Origin: Coriobacteriaceae bacterium
GTDB lineage: Bacteria > Actinomycetota > Coriobacteriia > Coriobacteriales > Coriobacteriaceae
Direction: 5' to 3'
Assembly: GCA_030525945.1 (NCBI GenBank)
Contig: JAUNDT010000002.1
Location: 1-64,000 of the forward strand
DNA length: 64,000 nt
A program made the position numbers and the translations under genes. Position 1 is the first letter of the stretch, and every line of letters starts with the position of its first letter. The notes beneath the pieces were generated by a model, which was given only the letters and a program-made list of their open reading frames with translations, had not been told where the DNA came from and searched no databases. Positions 8,810 through 18,284 of this stretch are shown here, piece by piece.

Positions 8810-9853
8810 ATGAAGAAGACCTGCGTTAGTGCGTGTATGGCGGTGTTTGCCGCGGCGGGCGTACTGCTTGCGATGCCTTGCCAAGCGGCGTTTGCCGCGC
8901 CCATCAAGACGGTGTACCGCCTGTATCATCCGGTGACCCTTGATCATCACTACACAATGGATGCGAATGAGTATCAGGTGCTCGCCGGTCGCGGCTGGCA
9001 ACAGGAGGGCGTGGCGTGGGATTCGAGCGATTCCTCCGCGGTTCCGGTGTACCGCCTCTACCATGAAGGCACGCGCGACCACCACTACACCAAGGACTAC
9101 AACGAGTACCGCGTGCTCGGCAGCGTCGGCTGGAAGCAGGAGGGTATGGCGTGGTATTCCGATGAGGCGGAGGGTGTGCCGGTGTACCGCCTCTACCATG
9201 AGGGTGCCCTGAACCACCACTACACCAAGGACTACAACGAGTACCGGGTGCTCGCCGGTCGTGGCTGGAAGCAGGAGGGCGTGGCCTGGTATGGCGTGGC
9301 GGAGGAGGACGTCATCCCCGCGAGTCGCACGCCCATCATGGGCGCGTCGCAGGCCTCTGTGGAGCAGATGGCCGCCTACTACCGCAAGAGTCTTGGCGAA
9401 TCCACGTACCCGGCCAGTGTGTACACGAACTACGGTGCACCGACCTTGCAGGATTTCTGTACGATTGTGCTAGAGGAAGCAAAGGCCGAGGGTGTTCGCG
9501 CGGAGGTCGTGTTCGCGCAGGCGATGAAGGAGACGGGCTGGCTGCGCTTCGGCGGGGCCGTCAAGGTCGAGCAGTGCAACTTCTGCGGCCTGGGTGCCGT
9601 GAACTCGGCCCCGGGCAACGCCGTCTCCTTCAAGGATGTTCGAACCGGTATTCGTGCCCAGGTGCAGCACCTCAAGGCGTATGCTTCAACGTATCCACTT
9701 GCGCAGACGTGCGTTGATCCGCGCTTTGACCTTGTAAAACGTGGGTGCGCTCCGCTGCTCGAAGATTTGAATGGCAAGTGGGCGGTCCCGGGGGACGGGT
9801 ACGGCGAGTCTATCGCCAAAATGATCGATACGATGTTGCAGGGTGGCCGCTAG
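8810..9853 (+). CDS. Secreted glucosaminidase-family peptidoglycan hydrolase with DUF5648-like repeats
   Basis: This 347-residue protein opens with a Sec signal peptide (MKKTC, hydrophobic core, AFA-A cleavage near residue 29). Three tandem repeats of about 40 residues follow (about 34-150: VYRLYH..T.DHHYT.D.NEYRVL...GW.QEGVAW). The rest (about 185-340) is a glucosaminidase domain with the expected catalytic Glu in QAMKETGW and the CGLGAV segment. Such enzymes hydrolyse the GlcNAc-MurNAc backbone. An AGGGGAACGG ribosome site precedes the ATG. It sits between the amidase and a large glycosyltransferase, suggesting wall remodelling that goes with polymer export or attachment. Confidence 0.85.
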   Translation: MKKTCVSACMAVFAAAGVLLAMPCQAAFAAPIKTVYRLYHPVTLDHHYTMDANEYQVLAGRGWQQEGVAWDSSDSSAVPVYRLYHEGTRDHHYTKDYNEYRVLGSVGWKQEGMAWYSDEAEGVPVYRLYHEGALNHHYTKDYNEYRVLAGRGWKQEGVAWYGVAEEDVIPASRTPIMGASQASVEQMAAYYRKSLGESTYPASVYTNYGAPTLQDFCTIVLEEAKAEGVRAEVVFAQAMKETGWLRFGGAVKVEQCNFCGLGAVNSAPGNAVSFKDVRTGIRAQVQHLKAYASTYPLAQTCVDPRFDLVKRGCAPLLEDLNGKWAVPGDGYGESIAKMIDTMLQGGR

Positions 9854-9887
9854 GCGGCCGTCCTCCTTGTTGTGGTAAAGGGTTGTT

Positions 9888-12293
9888 ATGCGTTGTACGG
9901 GAATATGTAGAGGTCGCGGGGTCGCGTATCTTGCTGTTGAGTTCGGCATGCACGACCAGGCGAGTGGGGTGCGCTTTTCTTCTCATTCCGAGGAGGGCAC
10001 CGAGCTTCCCATCGAGGCGTACCATGTTGACACGGATGCACAAGGTGTATGCCGCTATGTCGCCGTTGTTCCGCTGCTCGATACCAAGCGCGTGTCGGTC
10101 GAGATGCGCCAGTACGACGAGCGCGGCTCGGTGTTGTGCCGCGCCCGGAAGATCTATTCGCGCTTCGCCATCAAGTGGGCTTCGCGCTTCAATTACAAGT
10201 TCTCATACGACCGCGCTATGGCGATGCGTGACATCGACCGCTCGACGTATTCCAAGCAGATCCACATCACGCCGCAGGTGTTCGTTGAGGCTCCCGCGAA
10301 GCAGCAGTACATCGTCAAGGGATTTGCCTGCCTGCCCGCGGGAGATTACGCCACGTTCCGACTGCTTGATGGTATGGGCCGGGTTATCGAGGCATCTGAC
10401 TTGCGCTTGGGCAAGGTCGAGGAATCGAATGTGTTGGGGATGCCGCGCCGTGAGGTGAGTTTCACGCTCCGGATCCCCGCAGACGGCTCCACCTATTGCC
10501 TGCTGGCGGAGAGCGACCAGGGAAACAGGTCGGGCTTTTTGTGTCTGGACACGGCGGCGCGCGGTGATTATGCCGTTAGCCGTTCGCCATTGCTGTATCG
10601 TTGCGCGGGTTCACACGAGTATCGTGGCCGTATGCTGGCGCGCAAAAAGCTGCTCGCCTCCATCGATGCGGATACATATGCAGATTACCGGGGCCCGCTG
10701 TTCAGCATCATTGTGCCGCTCTATCAGACGCCGCTGCCATTCTTGCACGATATGGTCGCCTCCGTGCAGGGGCAGCTCTATCGTAATTGGGAGCTGCTGC
10801 TGCTGAATGCCAGCCCTGAGAATAAGAATCTCGTTGCCGCCCTCGACGCGCTCGATGACGATCGCATCAAGGTGATTGAGCTGGCCGATAACGCGGGCAT
10901 CGCAGCGAACACCAACGTCGGCATCGAGCAGGCAAGCGGCGACTACATCGTGTTTTTCGACCACGACGATACGCTCGACCCGTTTGCGCTGCTCAAATAT
11001 GCCCAGCGCATCGAGCAGGACCCGACGCTCGATGCCATCTACTGCGATGAGGACTTCCTTAATGAGGAGGGCCAGTATGTTGCCCCGCATTTCAAGTCCG
11101 ACTTCAACCTCGATTTGCTGCGCTGCCACAATTACATCACGCACCTCCTGGCCGTTCGCGCGTCGTATGCCAAGGACCTGATGCTGCGCTCCGAGTTCGA
11201 CGGTGCCCAGGACTATGACTTCCTGCTGCGCTTGGTCGAGCGAACAACCAATATCGTGCACGTGCCCGATGTACTGTATCACTGGCGTATCAGCGACACC
11301 TCAACCGCTAAGAGCGCCGGCAACAAGGGCTATGCGGATGAGGCCGGCCGCAAGGCGCTGCAGGAGCACCTCGACCGCTGTGGGCTTGTGGCTACGGCGG
11401 AGGGCACCGAGAACGCCTGCTTCTACCATGTTTCGTATGAGGTGCCCGACGAGCCACTGGTGAGCATTCTGATTCCGAATAAGGACAGCGTTAAGGTGCT
11501 CAGCCGGTGCATCGAGTCGGTTGAACAAAAGACGACCTACCGCAACTTCGAGATCATCGTCATTGAGAACAACAGCGTCCAGGATGAGACTTTCGCGTAT
11601 TATCGCGAGGTGCAGGAGCGTTACGATAACGTCCGCGTTGTGACGTGGGATGGGCCGTTTAATTATTCTGCCATCAATAACTTCGGCGCTAAGCACGCAA
11701 CCGGTGACTACCTTTTGCTGCTCAACAACGACGTTGAGGTAATCGAGGCGGGGTGGATGTCCGCTATGCTCGGCTTGTGTCAACGTGAGGATGTTGGCAT
11801 CGTGGGCGCCAAGCTCCTGTTCCCGGATGACACGGTGCAACATGCCGGCGTGATGATGATCAAGTGCCTCAACGCCAATGACAATGCGGGCCCGATGCAC
11901 GTCTTTAGCCATCTCGATCGCGACGATCCTGGCTATATGCGTCGTGCCCAGCTTGTGCAGGATCTCAGCGTTGTGACTGCGGCTTGCCTTCTGACGAAGC
12001 GCTCTGTGTTCGATGCGCTGGACGGGCTTAATGAGGACTTTGTCGTCGCGTTTAACGATGTTGACTACTGTTTGCGCGTGCGCGAGACGGGTAAGCTCGT
12101 CGTGTTTACACCCGATGCCCTACTCTATCACCATGAGTCATTCAGTCGAGGTGCCGATACTCTCGATTCGAACGTCGAGCGCTTTATTCGCGAACAGGGC
12201 AAGATGCGCAGCGCATGGAGCCGTTATTATGTTCAGGGCGATCCTTATCATGGCCCTGCGAGCACGGCGATGTATTACACCGAAATGCCTTAA
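9888..12293 (+). CDS. Large two-domain GT2 glycosyltransferase
   Basis: This 801-residue protein has a beta-rich N-terminal region (1-265) of unknown function and two GT-A domains. The first starts at [10 protein letters not shown] (about 273) with [10 protein letters not shown] near 357. The second starts at [10 protein letters not shown] (about 525) with LLNNDVEV near 612 and a late HHESFSRG. This layout matches long, possibly bifunctional, rhamnosyl- or polymer-building transferases found beside wzm/wzt exporters. AAAGGG lies five bases before the ATG. The protein at 18285-20357 has the same general architecture and the same order of motifs, so the two are paralogues. Sugar specificity is unknown; rhamnose is plausible from the adjoining rml genes. 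Confidence 0.85.
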   Translation: MRCTGICRGRGVAYLAVEFGMHDQASGVRFSSHSEEGTELPIEAYHVDTDAQGVCRYVAVVPLLDTKRVSVEMRQYDERGSVLCRARKIYSRFAIKWASRFNYKFSYDRAMAMRDIDRSTYSKQIHITPQVFVEAPAKQQYIVKGFACLPAGDYATFRLLDGMGRVIEASDLRLGKVEESNVLGMPRREVSFTLRIPADGSTYCLLAESDQGNRSGFLCLDTAARGDYAVSRSPLLYRCAGSHEYRGRMLARKKLLASIDADTYADYRGPLFSIIVPLYQTPLPFLHDMVASVQGQLYRNWELLLLNASPENKNLVAALDALDDDRIKVIELADNAGIAANTNVGIEQASGDYIVFFDHDDTLDPFALLKYAQRIEQDPTLDAIYCDEDFLNEEGQYVAPHFKSDFNLDLLRCHNYITHLLAVRASYAKDLMLRSEFDGAQDYDFLLRLVERTTNIVHVPDVLYHWRISDTSTAKSAGNKGYADEAGRKALQEHLDRCGLVATAEGTENACFYHVSYEVPDEPLVSILIPNKDSVKVLSRCIESVEQKTTYRNFEIIVIENNSVQDETFAYYREVQERYDNVRVVTWDGPFNYSAINNFGAKHATGDYLLLLNNDVEVIEAGWMSAMLGLCQREDVGIVGAKLLFPDDTVQHAGVMMIKCLNANDNAGPMHVFSHLDRDDPGYMRRAQLVQDLSVVTAACLLTKRSVFDALDGLNEDFVVAFNDVDYCLRVRETGKLVVFTPDALLYHHESFSRGADTLDSNVERFIREQGKMRSAWSRYYVQGDPYHGPASTAMYYTEMP

Positions 12294-12381
12294 TTACTCC
12301 GTTCCTTGCTTGGTTTTTATGCGAGCGCGGAAGTCTAAAAGGGCGTAGCGGTATACTTAGGAAGTTCGTTTCTCATTGTTT

Positions 12382-12387
12382 TAAGGA
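12382..12387 (+). promoter_or_regulatory. Ribosome site that fixes the rmlA start
   Basis: AAGGAG ends ten bases before the ATG at 12398. The frame is open much further upstream, inside the preceding glycosyltransferase gene, so this site decides the start. A TATACT at 12352-12357 could be a -10 box for a promoter of the rml genes, but no good -35 box is seen. Confidence 0.55.
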
Positions 12388-12397
12388 GCTCTTAGCC

Positions 12398-13300
12398 ATG
12401 AAGGGCATCATCCTCGCGGGCGGCTCGGGCACGCGCCTGTACCCGCTCACCACCGTCACCAGCAAGCAGCTGCTGCCGGTCTACGACAAGCCGATGATCT
12501 ACTACCCGCTGTCCGTCCTCATGATGGCCGGCATCCGCGACATCCTGATCATCTCCACCCCGAAGGACCTGCCGAACTTCCGCAACCTCCTCAAGGACGG
12601 CTCCGACTTCGGCGTGAGCCTCTCCTACGCCGAGCAGCCCTCGCCGGACGGCCTCGCGCAGGCGTTCCTCATCGGCGAGGAGTTCGTCGGTGGTGAGCCG
12701 TGCGCGCTGGTGCTGGGCGATAACATCTTCCACGGCAACGGCCTGGGCCGCCACCTGCGCCGCGCGGTGGCCAACGCCGAGGCCGAGGGCCTTGCCACCG
12801 TGTTCGGCTACCACGTGGACGACCCCGAGCGCTTCGGCGTCGTGGAGTTCGACGAGGGGTTCAACGCCGTCTCCATCGAGGAGAAGCCCGCCGAGCCGAA
12901 GTCCAGCTACGCCGTCACCGGCCTTTACTTCTACCCCGGCGACGTCTCCTCCCGCGCGGCAAGGGTCGTCCCGTCTGCCCGCGGCGAGCTCGAGATCACC
13001 GACCTCAACCGCATGTACCTAGAGGACGGCCTGCTCTCCGTCGTCACCCTCGGCCGCGGCTACGCGTGGCTCGACACGGGCACCATGGAGTCCCTCTACG
13101 AGGCTGGCGAGTTCGTCCGCGCCGTGGAGCGCTCCCAGGACATGCCCGTGTCCGTGCTGGAGGAGATCGCCTACGAGAACGGCTGGATCGACCGCGACAC
13201 GCTTCTCGCCTGCGCCGAGCGCTACGGCAAGTCCGAGTACGGCAGGCACCTCAGGCGCGTCGCCGACGGCGAGTTCGTGAACCAGAACCTCGAGTACTAA
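12398..13300 (+). CDS. rmlA: Glucose-1-phosphate thymidylyltransferase
   Basis: This 300-residue enzyme makes dTDP-glucose from dTTP and glucose-1-phosphate, the first step of dTDP-L-rhamnose synthesis. The nucleotide-binding signature [11 protein letters not shown] starts at residue 8, followed by [26 protein letters not shown] near 107 and the later EIEKP-type segment ([11 protein letters not shown]). Length is typical for the family. Codons are almost all G/C-ended, quite unlike the wzm and wzt genes just downstream. It shares this bias with rmlB and rmlCD, which suggests that these three genes have a common history and that the exporter was inserted or exchanged between them. Confidence 0.97.
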   Translation: MKGIILAGGSGTRLYPLTTVTSKQLLPVYDKPMIYYPLSVLMMAGIRDILIISTPKDLPNFRNLLKDGSDFGVSLSYAEQPSPDGLAQAFLIGEEFVGGEPCALVLGDNIFHGNGLGRHLRRAVANAEAEGLATVFGYHVDDPERFGVVEFDEGFNAVSIEEKPAEPKSSYAVTGLYFYPGDVSSRAARVVPSARGELEITDLNRMYLEDGLLSVVTLGRGYAWLDTGTMESLYEAGEFVRAVERSQDMPVSVLEEIAYENGWIDRDTLLACAERYGKSEYGRHLRRVADGEFVNQNLEY

Positions 13301-13333
13301 TACCGATTGCTTAGAGGGGAAACGGATACCGTT

Positions 13334-14176
13334 TTGTTCGAAAAGCTGAAAACACGCTATCGTGAGTCTTGGGTGATTCTGCGGGAGCTCGTCAAGACTG
13401 ATTTCTTGCTGCGTTATCAGGGGTCTTTTTTGGGCATCGCGTGGTCGGTGCTCAAACCCTTGATGTTGTTCTGCGTCATGTACGTCGTGTTCGTCAAGTT
13501 CCTGCGCTTCTCCGACGGCACCGAGACGTTCCCCTTGGTGCTGCTGCTCGGCATCAGCCTGTGGAACTTCTTCACCGAGGCGACGACACTGGGTCTGTGC
13601 TCCATGACGACGCGTGGCGACCTGCTGCGTAAGATTAACTTCCCCAAGTACATCATCGTGATTTCTGCCACAATCAATGCGTTGATTTGCCTTTCTATCA
13701 ACCTCGGGGTCGTCGTTGTGGCGTGCATCCTGAGCGGTGTGCAGTTCACGGCCAACATTCTGTGGCTACCGCTTAACCTGGCGCAGCTCTATGTGCTGGC
13801 GCTTGCGGTCGCGTTGCTGCTGTCCACCCTGAATGTCTATTTCCGCGATGTGCAGCACATCTGGGAGGTGTTTCTGCAGGGCCTATTTTATGCGACTCCC
13901 ATCATTTACCCGTTATCTATGGTGGGGGACAAACTGGCGTCAGTGGCTCCCGGCGTCGGCTTGTTGGTCGAAAAGCTGATGCTGCTTAATCCCGCCGCGC
14001 AGATCATTCAGGATATTCGCCACAATTTGATTGCGCCCATGACTACCGATACGATCTGGACGCTGTCGGACAACCTTGTGTTTCAGCTTATTCCAGTGGC
14101 GCTCACATTTGTTTTGCTGGGGCTTGGCATCCATGTGTTCAAGAAGTACAGCCCCAAGTTCGCCGAGGTGATGTAG
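13334..14176 (+). CDS. wzm: Polysaccharide ABC exporter, permease subunit
   Basis: This protein of about 280 residues has six membrane segments and the ABC-2/Wzm start (FLLRYQGSFLGIAWSVLKPL, residues 20-39). It forms the channel that exports a finished, undecaprenyl-linked polymer. The TTG at 13334 follows AGGGGA by 13 bases. A TTG at 13307, 6 bases past rmlA, is the other possibility and would add 9 residues. The ATPase gene begins only a few bases after its stop, so the two are certainly co-expressed. The gene has lower GC and less biased codons than rmlA and rmlB on either side. Confidence 0.9.
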   Translation: MFEKLKTRYRESWVILRELVKTDFLLRYQGSFLGIAWSVLKPLMLFCVMYVVFVKFLRFSDGTETFPLVLLLGISLWNFFTEATTLGLCSMTTRGDLLRKINFPKYIIVISATINALICLSINLGVVVVACILSGVQFTANILWLPLNLAQLYVLALAVALLLSTLNVYFRDVQHIWEVFLQGLFYATPIIYPLSMVGDKLASVAPGVGLLVEKLMLLNPAAQIIQDIRHNLIAPMTTDTIWTLSDNLVFQLIPVALTFVLLGLGIHVFKKYSPKFAEVM

Positions 14177-14181
14177 TCGTG

Positions 14182-15399
14182 ATGGCGGAAGACCGTAAAG
14201 TTGTCCTAAAGGTGGACAACGTTGAGAAGTCGTTCCGGTTGCCCACTGAACAGGCTTCTGGAGTAAAACAGCTACTCATCAATTGGACAAAGGGGATTAA
14301 GGGGTATCGTGAGCAGCAGGTGCTTCGCGGTGTGTCTTTTGAGGTGCGACAGGGCGACTTTTTTGGAATTGTGGGGCGCAATGGCAGCGGTAAATCAACG
14401 CTGCTAAAGTTGATTTCCCAAATATATGTGCCCGAGTGTGGCTCCATCACAGTCGATGGCAAGCTGGTTCCATTTATCGAGCTCGGTGTTGGTTTCAATC
14501 CCGAGTTGACCGGTCGTGAGAATGTGTACCTTAATGGTGCGCTGCTCGGCTTTTCGCGCACCGAAATCGATGCGATGTACGATGACATCGTCGATTTTGC
14601 TGAGCTGCATGACTTCATGGATCAGAAGCTTAAGAATTACTCGTCCGGAATGCAGGTGAGGCTTGCGTTTTCCGTGGCGATTAAGGCTCAGGGCGATATC
14701 CTCGTGCTCGATGAAGTGCTTGCCGTTGGCGATGAGGCGTTCCAGCGCAAGTGCGACAATTTCTTCGCATCAGTTAAGAAAGATCCTACCAAGACGGTCA
14801 TTCTGGTGACGCACAGCATGGATGCCGTTAAAAAGTATTGCAACAAAGCAATTCTCATCAAGGATGGCAAGATCGTCGCATCGGGCGATAAGGATGATGT
14901 CGCAGATCGCTATTCTATCGAGAACGTGGCCTCTTCGGATCGCGAGCTCTCGCCAGACGGGTATGAGGTGGGGCTGAACAAAACCGTTCGCAACCTATCG
15001 ATTGTCCCTGAATCTCCAATAATCACTAATGGGCGTGACCCGTTTGTCTTTTCTGTCAAATATGATGTTCGAGATCTCGACACGTTTTACCTTGCTATTA
15101 TGCTCCACGATTTAAAGCGTGGCGGTATGCCCTTTTACTCGGATGATATTCCCATGGGTGTTTCTGGGGCCGGTGTGGCAAGGTTCTCTCTGCCTCTAGA
15201 TGCGCTCAACCCTGGCCAGTATAAACTTGTAGCCTATGTTCGCAAGCTCGTCGATGGAGCATCGCCCGAGTATCCCGATACTGAGTTTGTCGGGTTTACG
15301 AATGACGCGCGTTCATGTGCTTTTATCATTCGGAATCCCGAATTGAATAGCTATGCGCTTCTTACCAAATCGGCGCTTGCACTCGAGCGCTTAGACTAG
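14182..15399 (+). CDS. wzt: Polysaccharide ABC exporter, ATP-binding subunit with C-terminal domain
   Basis: This 405-residue protein has an ATPase domain with Walker A GRNGSGKST (about 66-74), signature YSSGMQVRL (about 155) and Walker B ILVLDEVLAVGD. It lacks the usual LSGGQ wording, as is typical of Wzt/TagH ATPases. Residues from about 250 to the end form a beta-rich C-terminal domain like the carbohydrate-binding domain of O-antigen Wzt, which recognises the terminal cap of the polymer. ATG 14182 directly follows a GTG that could also start translation. Its partner is the permease just upstream. The presence of a C-terminal domain suggests a capped polymer; that is an inference. Confidence 0.92.
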   Translation: MAEDRKVVLKVDNVEKSFRLPTEQASGVKQLLINWTKGIKGYREQQVLRGVSFEVRQGDFFGIVGRNGSGKSTLLKLISQIYVPECGSITVDGKLVPFIELGVGFNPELTGRENVYLNGALLGFSRTEIDAMYDDIVDFAELHDFMDQKLKNYSSGMQVRLAFSVAIKAQGDILVLDEVLAVGDEAFQRKCDNFFASVKKDPTKTVILVTHSMDAVKKYCNKAILIKDGKIVASGDKDDVADRYSIENVASSDRELSPDGYEVGLNKTVRNLSIVPESPIITNGRDPFVFSVKYDVRDLDTFYLAIMLHDLKRGGMPFYSDDIPMGVSGAGVARFSLPLDALNPGQYKLVAYVRKLVDGASPEYPDTEFVGFTNDARSCAFIIRNPELNSYALLTKSALALERLD

Positions 15400-15433
15400 T
15401 CTTTTCCAAGATTTTGCTATGGCTATCGATTAA

Positions 15434-16468
<1,035 letters not shown>

Positions 16469-16555
16469 GCGAAGACCCCGCGCCGCCGCGCGACGCCGCC
16501 TCCCCGCGCGAGGGAGGGGCGGTCCCGCGGCGGCGCCGTCGAAGAAGGAGGAGCC

Positions 16556-18028
16556 ATGGCGCTCGAGTTCGAGAAGCCCCTCAACGCGAAGACCACGAAC
16601 ATCCCCGGGATGCTCGTGTTCGACCTGCCCGTGCACGGCGACGCGCGCGGCTGGTTCAAGGAGAACTGGCAGCGCGAGAAGATGCGCGCGCTCGGCCTGC
16701 CCGACCTGGGCCCCGTGCAGAACAACATCTCCTTCAACGCCGAGCGCGGCGTGACGCGCGGCATCCACGCTGAGCCGTGGGACAAGTACATCTCTGTGGC
16801 CTGCGGGTCCGTGTTCGGCGCGTGGGTGGACCTGCGCCCGGGCGATTCCTTCGGCGAGGTCTACACCTGCGAGATCGACCCCTCGAGGGCCGTCTACGTC
16901 CCGCGCGGCGTGGGCAACTCCTTCCAGGCGCTCGAGGACGGAACGGCCTACGCCTACCTGGTGAACGCCCACTGGTCGGCGGAGCTGAAGAAGACCTACA
17001 CCTTCGTGAACCTTGCCGACCCGGGGCTCGCGATCCCGTGGCCCATCCCGCTGACGGAGTGCGAGCTCTCCGACGCTGACAGGGCCCATCCCATGCTCGC
17101 CGACGCCCTGCCCATGGAGCCCCGTCGCACGCTCGTGACGGGCTGCGGCGGCCAGCTCGGCCGCGCGGTGCGCGCCGAGGCCGAGAGGCGCGGCCTGCCC
17201 GGCTTCGACTACTGCGACATCGACACGTTCGACCTGTCGGACCCCGCCGACTACGCCGAGTACGACTGGTCCCTCTACGGCGCCGTCATCAACTGCGGCG
17301 CCTACACCGCCGTGGACCGCGCCGAGACGGGCGAGGGCCGCAAGGCGTGCTGGGCCGCCAACGCGGCCGGCCCCGCGCTCATGGCCCGCACCTGCGCCGA
17401 GCACGGGATCACGCTCGTGCACGTCTCATCGGACTATGTGTTCGACGGGACCGCCTCGAACCACCCCGAGGGCGAGCCCCTCTCGCCGCTCTCCGTCTAC
17501 GGTCAGTCCAAGGCGGCGGGCGACCTGGCCGTTACGGGCTGCCCGAGGCACTACATCGTGCGCAGCTCCTGGGTCATCGGCGACGGCAACAACTTCGTCA
17601 AGACCATGAGGCGCCTGTCCGACCGCGTGGCCGACCTCGCCGACGCGCTCGAGCGCGTCACCGTCGTCGACGACCAGCTCGGCCGCCTCACCTTCGCCGA
17701 CCAGATGGCCGCGGGCATCCTGCACCTGCTCGGCTACCGCGATGGCGACGTCGAGCCGAGCGAGCCCGCACCGCACGGCACCTACAACCTCACGGGCTCC
17801 GGAGCCGTGCGCTCCTGGGCTGACATCGCCCGCGCGGTGTTCGAGGCCGCCAACGGCAACGGCTCCGCCGTCGCCCCCGTCTCCACCGCCGAGTACTACG
17901 CGGGCGCCGAGGGCCCCATCGCCCCGCGCCCTGCGCACTCCGACCTCGACCTGACGAAGATCGCGGCCGTGGGCTTCTCCCCGCGCGACTGGGAGGACGA
18001 GCTCGCCGAGTACATGGCGGCGCTGTAG
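16556..18028 (+). CDS. Fused dTDP-4-dehydrorhamnose 3,5-epimerase / dTDP-4-dehydrorhamnose reductase
   Basis: This 490-residue protein joins the last two steps of dTDP-L-rhamnose synthesis. Residues 1-180 are an RmlC-type cupin (NNISFNAERGVTRGIHAEP with the expected His, then VYVPRGVGNSFQ). Residues from about 190 are RmlD: Rossmann motif VTGCGGQLGRAV, then NCGAYTAVDRAE, HVSSDYVFDGT and YGQSKAAGD with the Tyr-Lys pair. In usual RmlC proteins the second motif ends in HGF, whereas here it is GNSF, so the epimerase half is divergent. GAAGGAGGAG precedes the ATG. With rmlA and rmlB it completes the pathway in this window. Both halves look intact. Confidence 0.93.
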   Translation: MALEFEKPLNAKTTNIPGMLVFDLPVHGDARGWFKENWQREKMRALGLPDLGPVQNNISFNAERGVTRGIHAEPWDKYISVACGSVFGAWVDLRPGDSFGEVYTCEIDPSRAVYVPRGVGNSFQALEDGTAYAYLVNAHWSAELKKTYTFVNLADPGLAIPWPIPLTECELSDADRAHPMLADALPMEPRRTLVTGCGGQLGRAVRAEAERRGLPGFDYCDIDTFDLSDPADYAEYDWSLYGAVINCGAYTAVDRAETGEGRKACWAANAAGPALMARTCAEHGITLVHVSSDYVFDGTASNHPEGEPLSPLSVYGQSKAAGDLAVTGCPRHYIVRSSWVIGDGNNFVKTMRRLSDRVADLADALERVTVVDDQLGRLTFADQMAAGILHLLGYRDGDVEPSEPAPHGTYNLTGSGAVRSWADIARAVFEAANGNGSAVAPVSTAEYYAGAEGPIAPRPAHSDLDLTKIAAVGFSPRDWEDELAEYMAAL

Positions 18029-18080
18029 AATCGGCGACGATGCTGTAACCCCGCAGTACTGTCGCGTTACTTGACCCCGA

Positions 18081-18120
18081 GCGCGGTTGAGCGGCGTTCC
18101 GCTGTACTGCTCAACCGCGC
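18081..18120 (+). terminator. Hairpin after the rml genes
   Basis: Twelve-base arms GCGCGGTTGAGC and GCTCAACCGCGC pair perfectly around a 16-base loop, followed by CTTTG. It lies 50 bases past rmlCD. Confidence 0.55.
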
Positions 18121-18138
18121 CTTTGCCAAGCGTGCACT

Positions 18139-18178
18139 AAGCCCCCGATGCCCATCGTGAGATGGATGTCGGGGGCTT
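18139..18178. terminator. Strong stem-loop between convergent genes
   Basis: An 18-base-pair stem (AAGCCCCCGA...TCGGGGGCTT at the base, two G-T pairs and one mismatch) closes on a GTGA loop. It lies between rmlCD and the convergent glycosyltransferase gene, so it may act in both directions, though T tracts are short. Confidence 0.6.
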
Positions 18179-18284
18179 CATTACTGGGGGCGGGTGTGTC
18201 ACATACTAGGTTCGCGGCACGTCGACATGATGGAGCCGTAGGTTCCGTGAGCTTCTGACGAGCCAACAAGGAGGGTCCTCTTCG

